From the NCBI GenBank assembly GCA_003557545.1, contig PWOD01000155.1:1-10988 (forward strand): a stretch of DNA of 10,988 bases, written 5' to 3'. The position numbers and the translations under genes were made by a program. The notes below the pieces were generated by a model. That model was not told the origin of the DNA, did no database searches, and was given only the letters and a program-made list of their open reading frames with translations. Below are positions 7,601-10,988 of this stretch, piece after piece (the stretch's first letter is position 1; every line of letters begins with the position of its first letter). The DNA comes from a bacterium. Lineage in GTDB: Bacteria > T1Sed10-126.

Positions 7601-8067
7601 CCCCTCTTCCTGTGAAACCCGGTCAGACAGTCACATTATCAGCCAGCCCCGCGTCGGACCATCTGTTTGATGGTTGGTCCGGTGATTTAAATTCCTCCCG
7701 GGTGGTTAGTTCTTTTGAAGTTGAAAAAGATATGGTTGTTCGGGCTGATTTTACTTTGATCAAACCGGGACTTTCTCAGATGCTGGTCGGCCCTAATCCC
7801 TTTAGAGGTTCTGATGGAAGGGCAAACACCGGTAATCAACAGATGTCGTTTGCTTTTAATTCACCGTCTGCCGGTGGTCCCTATGAGATCACCATATATA
7901 GTCTTTCCGGTGGTTTGGTTTTTAATCGGACAACTGAAAATGATCCCTATTCTTGGGATTTGCGAAATAATCGGGGCGAAGTTGTTAGTAGTGGGTATTA
8001 CATCTATCAGGTGCACGATCGTTCCAGTGGTGACAGGCAAACTGGAAAACTGGCTATAGTTCGGTAA
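1675..8067 (+). CDS. Giant secreted modular protein: GLUG cassettes, InlB-B-like repeats, FlgD-Ig-like C-terminal domain
   Basis: A 2130-residue exported protein. Residues 1-26 are a signal peptide (hydrophobic LWLVWLVIFLGWIPVVL, cut after LQA). Order after that: GLUG cassette 1 (27-364); eleven InlB-B/Flg_new_2-type repeats (365-1196); GLUG cassette 2 (1197-1497); one repeat (1498-1577); GLUG cassette 3 (1578-1878); two repeats (1879-2029); C-terminal domain (2030-2130). The last domain shows VGPNPF, ITIYSLSGGLVF, WDLRNNRGEVVSSGYYIYQV and a final GKLAIVR, the pattern shared by FlgD Ig-like domains and type IX secretion sorting domains. No catalytic domain, LPXTG or SLH motif is visible. Cysteines are almost absent outside the signal peptide and GLUG parts. 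Related GLUG and B-repeat proteins are large surface adhesins, so an adhesive, matrix or surface-layer role is likely but inferred. The domain layout is directly readable; ligand, attachment and export route are not. No frameshift interrupts it. Confidence 0.9.
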   Translation: MRKFSCSLWLVWLVIFLGWIPVVLQAFPGSGEGTESDPYLVDTWYALDAVREDLSAVYLLTEDLTKDAPGYDQLAGPAADSNLGWNPLGSRQTPFTGTFEGLAGKRIEGLQINRPDVNYLGLFSYLESSAVITNLQLVDLQIVGQDYVGGLAGYSRAEIDGLQVSGEVTGAGIYVGGLIGFSAGEGRIRNSSSAVYVEGDESVGGLAGRNTGVLASSFSTGAVSGGYRVGGLVGFNMLGQIDDCYARVEVTGLENVGGLVGDNRNTIRNCFATGAVTGETDVGGLVGFGRHGGSVASSFWDLDSSGLAESFGGSGQSTVAMQDRQLYDDADWDLKGAAVGYNDGYPFLAGEPATWLIEEPELPVKLEIQGEGTVLVDGETYIQPFEVEAGTTLELQAIPDDNYFFAGWQGDLGGTVPQQQLVVDYDRNVTVLFQPETRQLTVDIVGTGEVLVNAETYVEPVDLKLGETVEIIAIPQQHNQFIEWDGAVSSSDTKLILTVDQTLELTAYFATDTYSLEVFQQGQGSVLVDGTPYMSPRTYSPGDTVRLTAEPADKWRFEGWEEGYSGTDTTVEITVNSDLQVTARFVSDSYQLTIDLSGDGVVLINGETYSQPAVFFSGDTVILEAKPEKNWEFAGWSGDLKDTNLIVELTVESELALEAEFQPKTYQLTVEIAGVGEVNVDQQSYTMPLLFGPGETVELTAIPGVNWRFEEWTGDLTGSDTIAVLTVVSDHTVTAKFASDSYLLTVEIEGNGNVLVDGDSYTEPVAVGADDTVILTAISDPENHFRGWQGDLLSSDTKAELQVGFTSHVTAVFSRDSYLLTADLEGKGKLLVDGETYVEPLELTAWEEIELQAIADPYWQFEGWQGAISGSDTVIHLILDSDKSVAAEFVRKTGWLTLEIDGRGEIQVDGDHYSEPLELPLGETVSLEALPDSYWEFDEWTGAVNGTNRELSFIFIEDSLLTAVFRGDSYSLQISLQGAGEVLVGGTAYQDELFFSAGDTVQLEAVSQQFYYFTGWSGDLSGDDLNVELLFDSDKMVMAGFARDSYLLTIDIQGMGTVLVDGETYSSTRSIAAGDSLSLTAIPGELYEFSGWSGDLVSYQAESHLLVDTDKQVTANFLHDSFNLVIDLQGRGEVLVNGETYTEQMIVFTGQELLLEAVPGQREEFLGWQGDFTGVESSVLFTPTRDKQITAVFSQNLLEGSGTSTDPFLISDWYQLAEIENFPEAYFKLIADLTAATEGYTELASAAANGNRGWQPLGQNTGFNGQFDGNGYQIRELMIDRPGENQVGLFASLDGGCTLLNLTLVDADIVGNNQVGIAAGSSSGFLQGIVASGVVRGNDLVGGVLGELRAGKARGLASTAELRAGQKLGGVVGKINSGKLINSYSRGDLTGFNMVGGLVGLNQGEVNSSYASTNLQGFDHLGGLIGKAINGQVVASYWDEQTVGIGDSAGGVGLQTGQLKNYDKLLGAGWQITGTDDYQNQGYPYLQLSTGDWLISGILQVIIEGQGAVLVEGDTYTTSLVVVPGEKLSVQAVPRLDFGERELWRFSHWEGDLEGTDADEQLYLSSDRQVTAVFQPLFAGGDGSPENPFEIVDWYQLNNIRDYPQMSYQLTENLTRETPGYQQLVEQTADGAGWLPVGNQQQGFSGSFDGTGRRIEELYIYRPGTDGVGLFGRLTATGRIENLELGDLDITGNNRVGGLVGINQGGVLGVQNTGRISGSNMVGGLIGQMMDGRLSFSGSHGRVTGFEQVGGLVGESIAGQLEDLFATGEVTGFFQVGGLVGENYSQIDRTYAAARVNGFTRSGGLIGAGEAGSVRGSFWDVEASGTAESAGGTGLDSSEIRNLERFVEAGWEIQKSTEKRQAGYPYLTPGGESTWAKSHLLTVDIIGQGEVFVDSQQYTVPVAIALGETVLLEASVSDTGRFKGWSGAVSETVESFEFIPGESAMITATFADRDYLLTVDIVGEGTVLVDGDSYSAPLPVKPGQTVTLSASPASDHLFDGWSGDLNSSRVVSSFEVEKDMVVRADFTLIKPGLSQMLVGPNPFRGSDGRANTGNQQMSFAFNSPSAGGPYEITIYSLSGGLVFNRTTENDPYSWDLRNNRGEVVSSGYYIYQVHDRSSGDRQTGKLAIVR
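1753..2766 (+). repeat. GLUG cassette 1 (residues 27-364)
   Basis: An opening cap (GSGEGTESDPYLVDTWYAL, then GW-PLG, FTGTFEG, RPDVNYLGLF) leads into six GLUG repeats. Each is marked by VGGLAG, VGGLIG or VGGLVG followed by an N-x-G-x-I turn and a small-residue A-x-G-x-V-x-G strand. The close is SSFWDLDSSGLAES, then GYPFL. The GLUG repeat stacks as a right-handed beta-solenoid in known proteins. This copy is longer than the other two by about one GLUG unit. Confidence 0.85.
2767..5262 (+). repeat. Array of 11 InlB-B-like repeats with a 76-residue period (residues 365-1196)
   Basis: Repeats begin at residues 365, 439, 513, 589, 665, 741, 817, 893, 969, 1045 and 1121 and end at 1196. From the third repeat on each unit is exactly 76 residues (228 bp). 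The shared pattern is SYxLT, G-x-G-x-VLVDGETY, a G-D/E-T-V step, a hydrophobic-aromatic FxGWxGDL core, a D-T or D-x segment and VTAxF before the next (R/S)DSY. Sequences are diverged between units, so the array is old and not a recent slippage product. This matches the bacterial repeat family found in InlB-like and Flg_new_2 surface proteins. Confidence 0.85.
5263..6165 (+). repeat. GLUG cassette 2 (residues 1197-1497)
   Basis: The same cap as cassette 1 recurs: GSGTSTDPFLISDWYQL, GYTEL, GWQPLG, FNGQFDGNG, RPGENQVGLF. Five GLUG units follow (VGIAAG, VGGVLG, LGGVVG, VGGLVG, LGGLIG), then SYWDEQTVGIGDSAGGVG, a G-W motif and GYPYL. By my boundaries it is 301 residues, the same length as cassette 3. 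The first two GLUG cores are degenerate. Confidence 0.85.
6166..6405 (+). repeat. Single InlB-B-like repeat between GLUG cassettes 2 and 3 (residues 1498-1577)
   Basis: It begins ILQVIIEGQGAVLVEGDTY and ends VTAVFQPL, with the FSHWEGDLEGTD core. It is 80 residues long, because RLDFGERELWRF inserts a few residues before the core, so it departs from the 76-residue unit of the long array. Confidence 0.85.
6406..7308 (+). repeat. GLUG cassette 3 (residues 1578-1878)
   Basis: The cap reads GDGSPENPFEIVDWYQL, GYQQL, GWLPVG, FSGSFDGTG, RPGTDGVGLF. Five GLUG units follow (VGGLVG, VGGLIG, VGGLVG, VGGLVG, SGGLIG), then SFWDVEASGTAESAGGTG, GWEI and GYPYL. The parallel motif order and equal length show that cassettes 2 and 3 arose by duplication of a whole module. 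Confidence 0.85.
7309..7761 (+). repeat. Two final InlB-B-like repeats (residues 1879-2029)
   Basis: The units start HLLTVDIIGQGEVFVD and DYLLTVDIVGEGTVLVDGD and are 75 and 76 residues long. Both keep the G-W-S-G core (FKGWSGAV, FDGWSGDL). They act as a spacer between the last GLUG cassette and the C-terminal domain. Confidence 0.85.
7762..8064 (+). other. C-terminal FlgD-Ig-like / T9SS-CTD-like domain of the giant protein (residues 2030-2130)
   Basis: The domain starts near VGPNPFR, contains MSFAFNSPSAGGPYEITIY, SLSGGLVF, WDLRNNRGE and SGYYIYQV, and ends GKLAIVR. This matches the V-x-PNP ... Y-D-x-x-G-x-x-V ... W-D-G-x-N-x-x-G ... G-x-Y-x-Y pattern of FlgD Ig-like and type IX sorting domains. 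In Bacteroidota such a domain is the export signal; here the role is unknown, since T9SS is not established in Firmicutes. Confidence 0.75.
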
Positions 8068-8098
8068 TTAATTTTTCTGTTTATTGGTTAAATTAATT
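8066..8098 (+). terminator. AT-only hairpin at the end of the giant gene, weak terminator candidate
   Basis: AATTAATTT (8066-8074, overlapping the stop codon) pairs with AAATTAATT (8090-8098) across a 15-nt loop. The nine pairs are all A-T, and only a short TTTA follows. It may slow or end transcription weakly; a canonical GC-rich terminator is absent before the next gene. Confidence 0.25.
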
Positions 8099-8175
8099 TA
8101 TCTCCAGTTGAGATTAGTGTAGACTTGTTTTGAAAAGTCGTTGGGCCGGTTAATTTTTTTAGGGAAGTGGCCTCC

Positions 8176-8829
8176 ATGGCTATCTTAGACTGTTATGAAT
8201 GTGGCGGACAGGTTTCAGATAGAGCCGAATTCTGTCCTCACTGTGGAGCGCCGGTAGAATCATCTGAGGATCAATTTATCGACAAACAATCGGACATGTC
8301 GAAAGACTCCCCACCGCCAGTATTTTCCCAAAATTGTTCGGATGGAACATTAGTCATTTCTCGCTCATTGTTCGAGCCTTTTTTACTGTTTTTTGTTATT
8401 CAAATGATAGTTCTATCTGGTATATATGGACTCTTGCAAGGGTCGTTTGCTCTATTCCTGGTGGTTTCCCTGGGTGGTCTGATTATAGCAGCATTTCCTC
8501 ACGCTAGACCGGTACTGGCTATTTTAATCGCATGGCTTATGGCTGATCTGAGTTTTCGTCTTAGTCTTTACCATCTGGAGCTTTCGCCCGGAATGATTTA
8601 TACAATCTTCGGTATAGTATTTTTCCTGCTGTTGGTTAACAATTTATTGTCCTGTTTTTGTCATCTGACTGTTGCCCGTGAGAGCGATTTAATTGCCTGG
8701 ACAGGGGGACTGCTGGCATTCTTTTTGGTGCTGGTCGGACTGTTAATAATGTTTTTTCCCGATTATCATCCCGGCAGCCTGTTGGATCGTCATCTTGATA
8801 GTTTGCAGGAGTCGGAAATTGTTGATTGA
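8176..8829 (+). CDS. Zinc-ribbon membrane protein of unknown function
   Basis: A 217-residue protein. The N-terminus carries a zinc ribbon with C6-x-x-C9 and C20-P-H-C23, the short zinc_ribbon_2-type motif (FCPHCGAP) common at the start of bacterial membrane proteins. A polar linker (about 28-60) follows, then roughly five hydrophobic segments near 66-88, 89-107, 111-130, 138-163 and 172-194, and a short acidic cytoplasmic or external tail. The ribbon is expected in the cytoplasm. The ATG at 8176 is favoured because AGGGA (8161-8165) lies 10 nt upstream; the in-frame GTG at 8167 is too close to it. The gene follows the giant gene by 108 bp on the same strand without a strong terminator, so read-through is possible. 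I do not recognise a named family for the membrane part. Confidence 0.8.
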   Translation: MAILDCYECGGQVSDRAEFCPHCGAPVESSEDQFIDKQSDMSKDSPPPVFSQNCSDGTLVISRSLFEPFLLFFVIQMIVLSGIYGLLQGSFALFLVVSLGGLIIAAFPHARPVLAILIAWLMADLSFRLSLYHLELSPGMIYTIFGIVFFLLLVNNLLSCFCHLTVARESDLIAWTGGLLAFFLVLVGLLIMFFPDYHPGSLLDRHLDSLQESEIVD

Positions 8830-8873
8830 ATTGTCCTTTAGACTTACTTGATGAATTTATTTTAGTTTAGTTG

Positions 8874-8903
8874 AATAGCTTTATTTTGCTATTAACATAT
8901 AAT
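8874..8903 (+). promoter_or_regulatory. Hairpin and -10-like box upstream of the FMN-binding gene
   Basis: AATAGC (8874-8879) pairs with GCTATT (8888-8893), followed by a perfect TATAAT at 8898-8903, 24 nt before the TTG start. The hexamer 17 bp upstream (ATAGCT) is a poor -35, so this promoter would need an activator or another sigma context. It may instead be chance in AT-rich sequence. Confidence 0.3.
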
Positions 8904-8911
8904 TAAATTGG

Positions 8912-8918
8912 AAAGGAG
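8912..8918 (+). promoter_or_regulatory. Ribosome binding site deciding a TTG start
   Basis: AAAGGAG ends 8 nt before the TTG at 8927-8929, an ideal distance. No ATG or GTG occurs in frame before the membrane anchor, so the TTG start is well supported. Confidence 0.75.
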
Positions 8919-8926
8919 CTATATTC

Positions 8927-9388
8927 TTGACTAAACCAACCAAATCAATTCTTGTTGCTGTACTCATTTTAGGTTTCGTACTGCTGATTTTTATTGGGAT
9001 TGAGGTAGTTGATCAGCCCCAGGAAAATCTTTATCCGGATGGAACATATCGAGGAATTTTTGCCGATGGTAATGAGATCCAGGTTAATGTTCAGTTTGAA
9101 CTTAAAGATGGTGTGGTTGAATCTACCAGGTTTCGCTGGTTAAGACGTGATGAGGACTACAATCTTGATGCTGAAGAAGAACCCTACAGATCGGTTATTC
9201 AACAGTACAGAGAGGCTTTTGAGTATCTAGAAGGGAAAAATTTACAAAATCATCTGGATGACCTTTATACTCCAGAGAGGATTGTTTCAACTGAAGTAGA
9301 TGGGTATACCGCAGCAACGATACGCAGCCAGAAAATAATTTCGGCCGTGCGAGATGCTCTTAATAGGGGAGTTTATAGTCATAACTGA
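8927..9388 (+). CDS. Membrane-anchored FMN-binding-domain protein (FMN_bind-like)
   Basis: A 153-residue protein. Residues 7-28 (SILVAVLILGFVLLIFIGIEVV) form one membrane anchor after a short basic N-terminus, placing the rest outside the cytoplasm. The domain begins PDGTYRG, continues VNVQFELKDGVV and ends with DGYTAATIRSQKIISAVRDAL. In the FMN_bind family (PF04205, as in RnfG/NqrC subunits) the signature D-x-x-S/T-G-A-T-x-T/S carries FMN joined to the last Thr by ApbE. Here D125-G-Y-T-A-A-T131-I-R-S keeps the aspartate and target Thr131, but Gly is replaced by Ala and the usual Thr after it by Arg. It may be a flavin electron carrier of the periplasmic space, or a divergent member without flavin. 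No ApbE or electron-transfer partner gene lies in the window. It ends 29 bp before the convergent reductase gene. Confidence 0.7.
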   Translation: MTKPTKSILVAVLILGFVLLIFIGIEVVDQPQENLYPDGTYRGIFADGNEIQVNVQFELKDGVVESTRFRWLRRDEDYNLDAEEEPYRSVIQQYREAFEYLEGKNLQNHLDDLYTPERIVSTEVDGYTAATIRSQKIISAVRDALNRGVYSHN

Positions 9389-9417
9389 TTGTTCTTTTAA
9401 ATAGTTGGAGTAGTTTA

Positions 9418-10326
9418 TTAGCCCCAGTCAATATAGGCTCCTTCTCGTAGGTCATTTATTAAACTCAGGGCTGCTTTTGATCCCTCGCCAACTGCTGTGC
9501 TGATTTGCCTGGCTCCGCCAGTACAGTCTCCTGCTGCGTATACCCGGGGAACGCCGGTAGACATCTTTTTGTCCACTGACAGGACACCGTCTTCTATCAT
9601 AACTCCAAGGCTTCTGGCAAAATCTAAACTGCCACTTGTTCCCTGGGCGATCATTAAACCGTCCAATTTTTCCTCTTTTCCATTGATAATGATTCCAGTA
9701 AGAAACTCTTCGCCAACGACCTTATCAAGTTTTTTCTTTTCTATCGGGATCTGTTTTTGCTCCAGCTTTTTTTGTAGACTTTCAGGCATCTGAACTTTTT
9801 TGCCGTTAGTTAAAATCTTGATATTTTCTGTAAATTCATACAATTCCAGTGCCTCTTTGGCCACCAGATCTTCCGATCCAATCAGGCCTACTTTTTTATT
9901 TCTATACAGGGGTGCGTCACACACAACACAGTAGCTTACACCCCGGCCCTCAAATTTTTCGAGCCCTTTAAGCGGGGGTTTTTTATGCTGTATGCCGGTT
10001 GTAATTACCAGGGAGCGGCTGGTGAATTTATCCTCGGCAGTTTCGACTGTGTAATTTTCCCCATTTAGTTTGGTCAGTAAGGCTTTGTTTTCTAAAATTT
10101 TTGCACCAAAGCGTTCCGCCTGCTGGCGACCATTTTTTAGCAGTTGACTGCCTGAAATACCATCAGGGAATCCAAAGTAGTTGTCGATCTCTTCGGTCTT
10201 TTCAAGTAGCTGATTGGGAACATCAAGCACCAGGGTATTTAACCCAGCTCTACTTGTATAGATGGCAGCTGATAAACCTGCCGGACCTCCACCAATTATT
10301 ATTACTTCATAGTCTGTTTCAGACAT
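9418..10326 (-). CDS. Thioredoxin-reductase-like flavoprotein lacking NADPH motifs (FFTR-like)
   Basis: A 302-residue cytoplasmic flavin disulfide reductase of the low-molecular-weight thioredoxin reductase fold. The FAD Rossmann motif is G12-G-G-P-A-G17, the redox disulfide is C133-V-V-C136 followed by Asp137, and the second FAD motif is YAAGDCTGGARQISTAVGEG (Asp267). In NADPH enzymes residues near 150 read GGGNSA or GGGNTA and are followed by an HRRxxxR stretch that holds the NADP phosphate. Here the first is GSEDLV (150-155) and the second is absent (ILTNGKKVQMPES). The established family with this loss is the clostridial ferredoxin-linked flavin thioredoxin reductase (FFTR), so electrons probably come from ferredoxin; a divergent type such as DDTR is the alternative. 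Start ATG at 10326 has AGGAGG 8-9 nt upstream. Its own promoter lies at 10377-10406. The substrate is presumably a thioredoxin encoded elsewhere. Confidence 0.85.
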   Translation of the reverse strand: MSETDYEVIIIGGGPAGLSAAIYTSRAGLNTLVLDVPNQLLEKTEEIDNYFGFPDGISGSQLLKNGRQQAERFGAKILENKALLTKLNGENYTVETAEDKFTSRSLVITTGIQHKKPPLKGLEKFEGRGVSYCVVCDAPLYRNKKVGLIGSEDLVAKEALELYEFTENIKILTNGKKVQMPESLQKKLEQKQIPIEKKKLDKVVGEEFLTGIIINGKEEKLDGLMIAQGTSGSLDFARSLGVMIEDGVLSVDKKMSTGVPRVYAAGDCTGGARQISTAVGEGSKAALSLINDLREGAYIDWG

Positions 10327-10376
10327 GATTGTAACCTCCTGTTAAGTTTACTAAAAAATTTGCTGAATTTTACCCA

Positions 10377-10406
10377 ATTGTATGTTCCAACCAATCGGCT
10401 GGTCAA
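10377..10406 (-). promoter_or_regulatory. Sigma-A-type promoter of the thioredoxin-reductase-like gene
   Basis: On the minus strand TTGACC (10406-10401), an 18-bp spacer and TACAAT (10382-10377) match consensus at 5 of 6 in both boxes. Transcription should start near 10370, giving a leader of about 45 nt before the ATG. Confidence 0.65.
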
Positions 10407-10486
10407 GTAGCATAATCTGAATAACTGCATAGCTTTTGGGGTAAGCAGAAGTTTTTTATTAGAAATGAATTGTCACCTTACTGGAG

Positions 10487-10615
10487 GTGATTACCGGGTT
10501 TGATTTGAGATATCCAACGGAGTTAACCCGATGTTTTATAGCCAAAACCGGCGAGAATCAAGTCGGATTATACCTTGAATCACCAACTGGATGGGCAATA
10601 ATCAAACGACAATGA
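10487..10615 (+). CDS. Short open frame, doubtful small protein or gene remnant
   Basis: GTG at 10487 opens a 42-residue frame with FDLRYPTEL, FIAKTGENQVGLYLE and SPTGWAIIKRQ. The GGAGG at 10483-10487 overlaps the GTG; in-frame TTG at 10505 would sit 17 nt from it, too far for a normal site. The residue mix looks protein-like, but length and start are poor. It is unrecognised. Confidence 0.2.
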   Translation: MITGFDLRYPTELTRCFIAKTGENQVGLYLESPTGWAIIKRQ

Positions 10616-10715
10616 ATGTTTTGAAAAGGAATTTATTATACAGTCGCGGAAGCCGAGAAATACCAGATTGAAATGGAACTATGAGTCTACCGCAAAAAGC
10701 CTCCTTAATGGCACA

Positions 10716-10733
10716 CAATTTCTCTAAAAATTG
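10716..10733. repeat. Inverted repeat just upstream of the transposase gene
   Basis: CAATTT (10716-10721), a 6-nt loop and AAATTG (10728-10733) form a perfect small stem about 48 bp before the transposase start. It may mark the terminal region of the insertion sequence or its transcript leader. The true terminal inverted repeat cannot be fixed without the right end of the element. Confidence 0.3.
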
Positions 10734-10780
10734 ATAGAATGGTGTTTGCATAGAAACTTGGAATGAAAGGGGACCCCCTC

Positions 10781-10988
10781 ATGTTTAGAGAACATACCGA
10801 GCACGGCCAGAATTCCTTATTCGGCCTCCCACAACAACTCTCCGAGACTCGCCTGAAGCGGTTAAAGAACTCCATGGAAGCCACCTTTTACCAGCTGGTG
10901 TTTTGCAAGATTCCTGAGGAAGATTTTGCGGTGCTTTATTCCGACAAAGGAAGTCGCCCAAATACCCCGGTGAACGTTCTTGTGGCAG
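10781..10988 (+). CDS. Transposase N-terminus, IS1182-like (partial, runs off right edge)
   Basis: The frame from ATG at 10781 is open to the window end (69 codons visible). It reads MFREHTEHGQNSLFGLPQQL, then RLKRLKNSMEATFYQLVF, IPEEDFAVLYSDKGSRPNT and PVNVLVA. The segment from FAVLYSDKGSRPNT to PVNVLVA is the typical N-terminal (InsH N-terminal/DUF772) domain of IS1182- and IS5-like DDE transposases. The catalytic DDE residues lie beyond the edge. AAAGGGGA (10766-10773) gives a good ribosome site 7 nt before this ATG; an earlier in-frame ATG at 10763 has no comparable site. Whether the element is intact cannot be judged. Confidence 0.8.
   Translation, partial: MFREHTEHGQNSLFGLPQQLSETRLKRLKNSMEATFYQLVFCKIPEEDFAVLYSDKGSRPNTPVNVLVA

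Larger units (their letters stand above)
10407..10780. other. Gene-poor stretch between the reductase promoter and the transposase
   Basis: No recognisable gene occupies this region. It contains an inverted repeat TCACCT/AGGTGA (10473-10478 with 10485-10490) and a short open frame from GTG at 10487 to TGA at 10613-10615 (42 residues, containing GLYLESPTGWAIIKRQ). The same frame reopens after 10622 and ends in YTVAEAEKYQIEMEL before a TGA, so an old decayed gene is possible. A hairpin CAATTT/AAATTG (10716-10721 with 10728-10733) lies close to where the left end of the insertion sequence should be. None of these is identified. Confidence 0.4.
10690..10988 (+). mobile_element. Left part of an insertion sequence, IS1182-like (start approximate)
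   Basis: The transposase start implies an element whose left end lies some tens of bases upstream. I saw no unambiguous terminal inverted repeat or target duplication, so the left boundary is an estimate only. The element interrupts no recognisable gene on its left side. Confidence 0.5.

Noticed and set aside
7762-8064. Calling the C-terminal domain a genuine type IX secretion signal
   Set aside because: The pattern is shared with FlgD Ig-like domains, and T9SS is not established in Firmicutes, so only a fold-level resemblance is claimed.
9497-9793. Plus-strand open frame antisense to the reductase gene
   Set aside because: The minus-strand frame carries the full FAD and CVVC motifs; the antisense product is low-complexity (Ser/Phe-rich) and unsupported.

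Overview
The window looks like a chromosomal piece of a moderately low-GC, outer-membrane-bearing Firmicute. Evidence seen: strong Shine-Dalgarno sites (GGAGG, AAAGGAG), TTG start codons on two genes, a signal-peptide-bearing predicted outer-membrane beta-barrel, a bacterial lipoprotein, and a thioredoxin-reductase-like flavoenzyme that lacks the NADPH-binding motifs, as in the ferredoxin-linked clostridial enzymes. Halanaerobiales or a related diderm, possibly halophilic, anaerobic lineage would fit, but this is an inference from gene content and not a proven assignment.

Layout. Bases 1-71 hold the probable last codons of an upstream gene. A good sigma-A-type promoter (182-210) then drives an outer-membrane beta-barrel gene (301-900, +). 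Facing it is a small lipoprotein gene (981-1316, -). After a 358-bp intergenic region with a candidate promoter, a TCGAAA repeat and a 5'-UTR hairpin comes the dominant feature, a 6.4-kb gene (1675-8067, +) for a 2130-residue secreted modular protein. Its order is signal peptide, GLUG cassette, 11 tandem InlB-B-like repeats, GLUG cassette, 1 repeat, GLUG cassette, 2 repeats, FlgD-Ig/T9SS-CTD-like end domain. Then follow a zinc-ribbon membrane protein (8176-8829, +), a membrane-anchored FMN-binding-domain protein (8927-9388, +) and, convergent with it, the thioredoxin-reductase-like gene (9418-10326, -) with its own promoter. A gene-poor stretch (10327-10780) leads to the start of a transposase that runs off the right edge (10781 onward).

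How the parts may relate. The left two thirds concern the cell envelope: a beta-barrel, a lipoprotein and a giant surface or secreted protein probably used in adhesion or cell-cell contact. The right third concerns redox: an extracytoplasmic flavin domain and a cytoplasmic flavin disulfide reductase, converging 29 bp apart. No shared pathway is proven.

The observations I rate highest are the exact 76-residue periodicity of the main repeat array, the duplicated 301-residue GLUG cassettes set between repeat blocks, and the loss of the pyridine-nucleotide motifs in the thioredoxin-reductase-like protein. No CRISPR array, rRNA, tRNA or recognisable riboswitch was seen.
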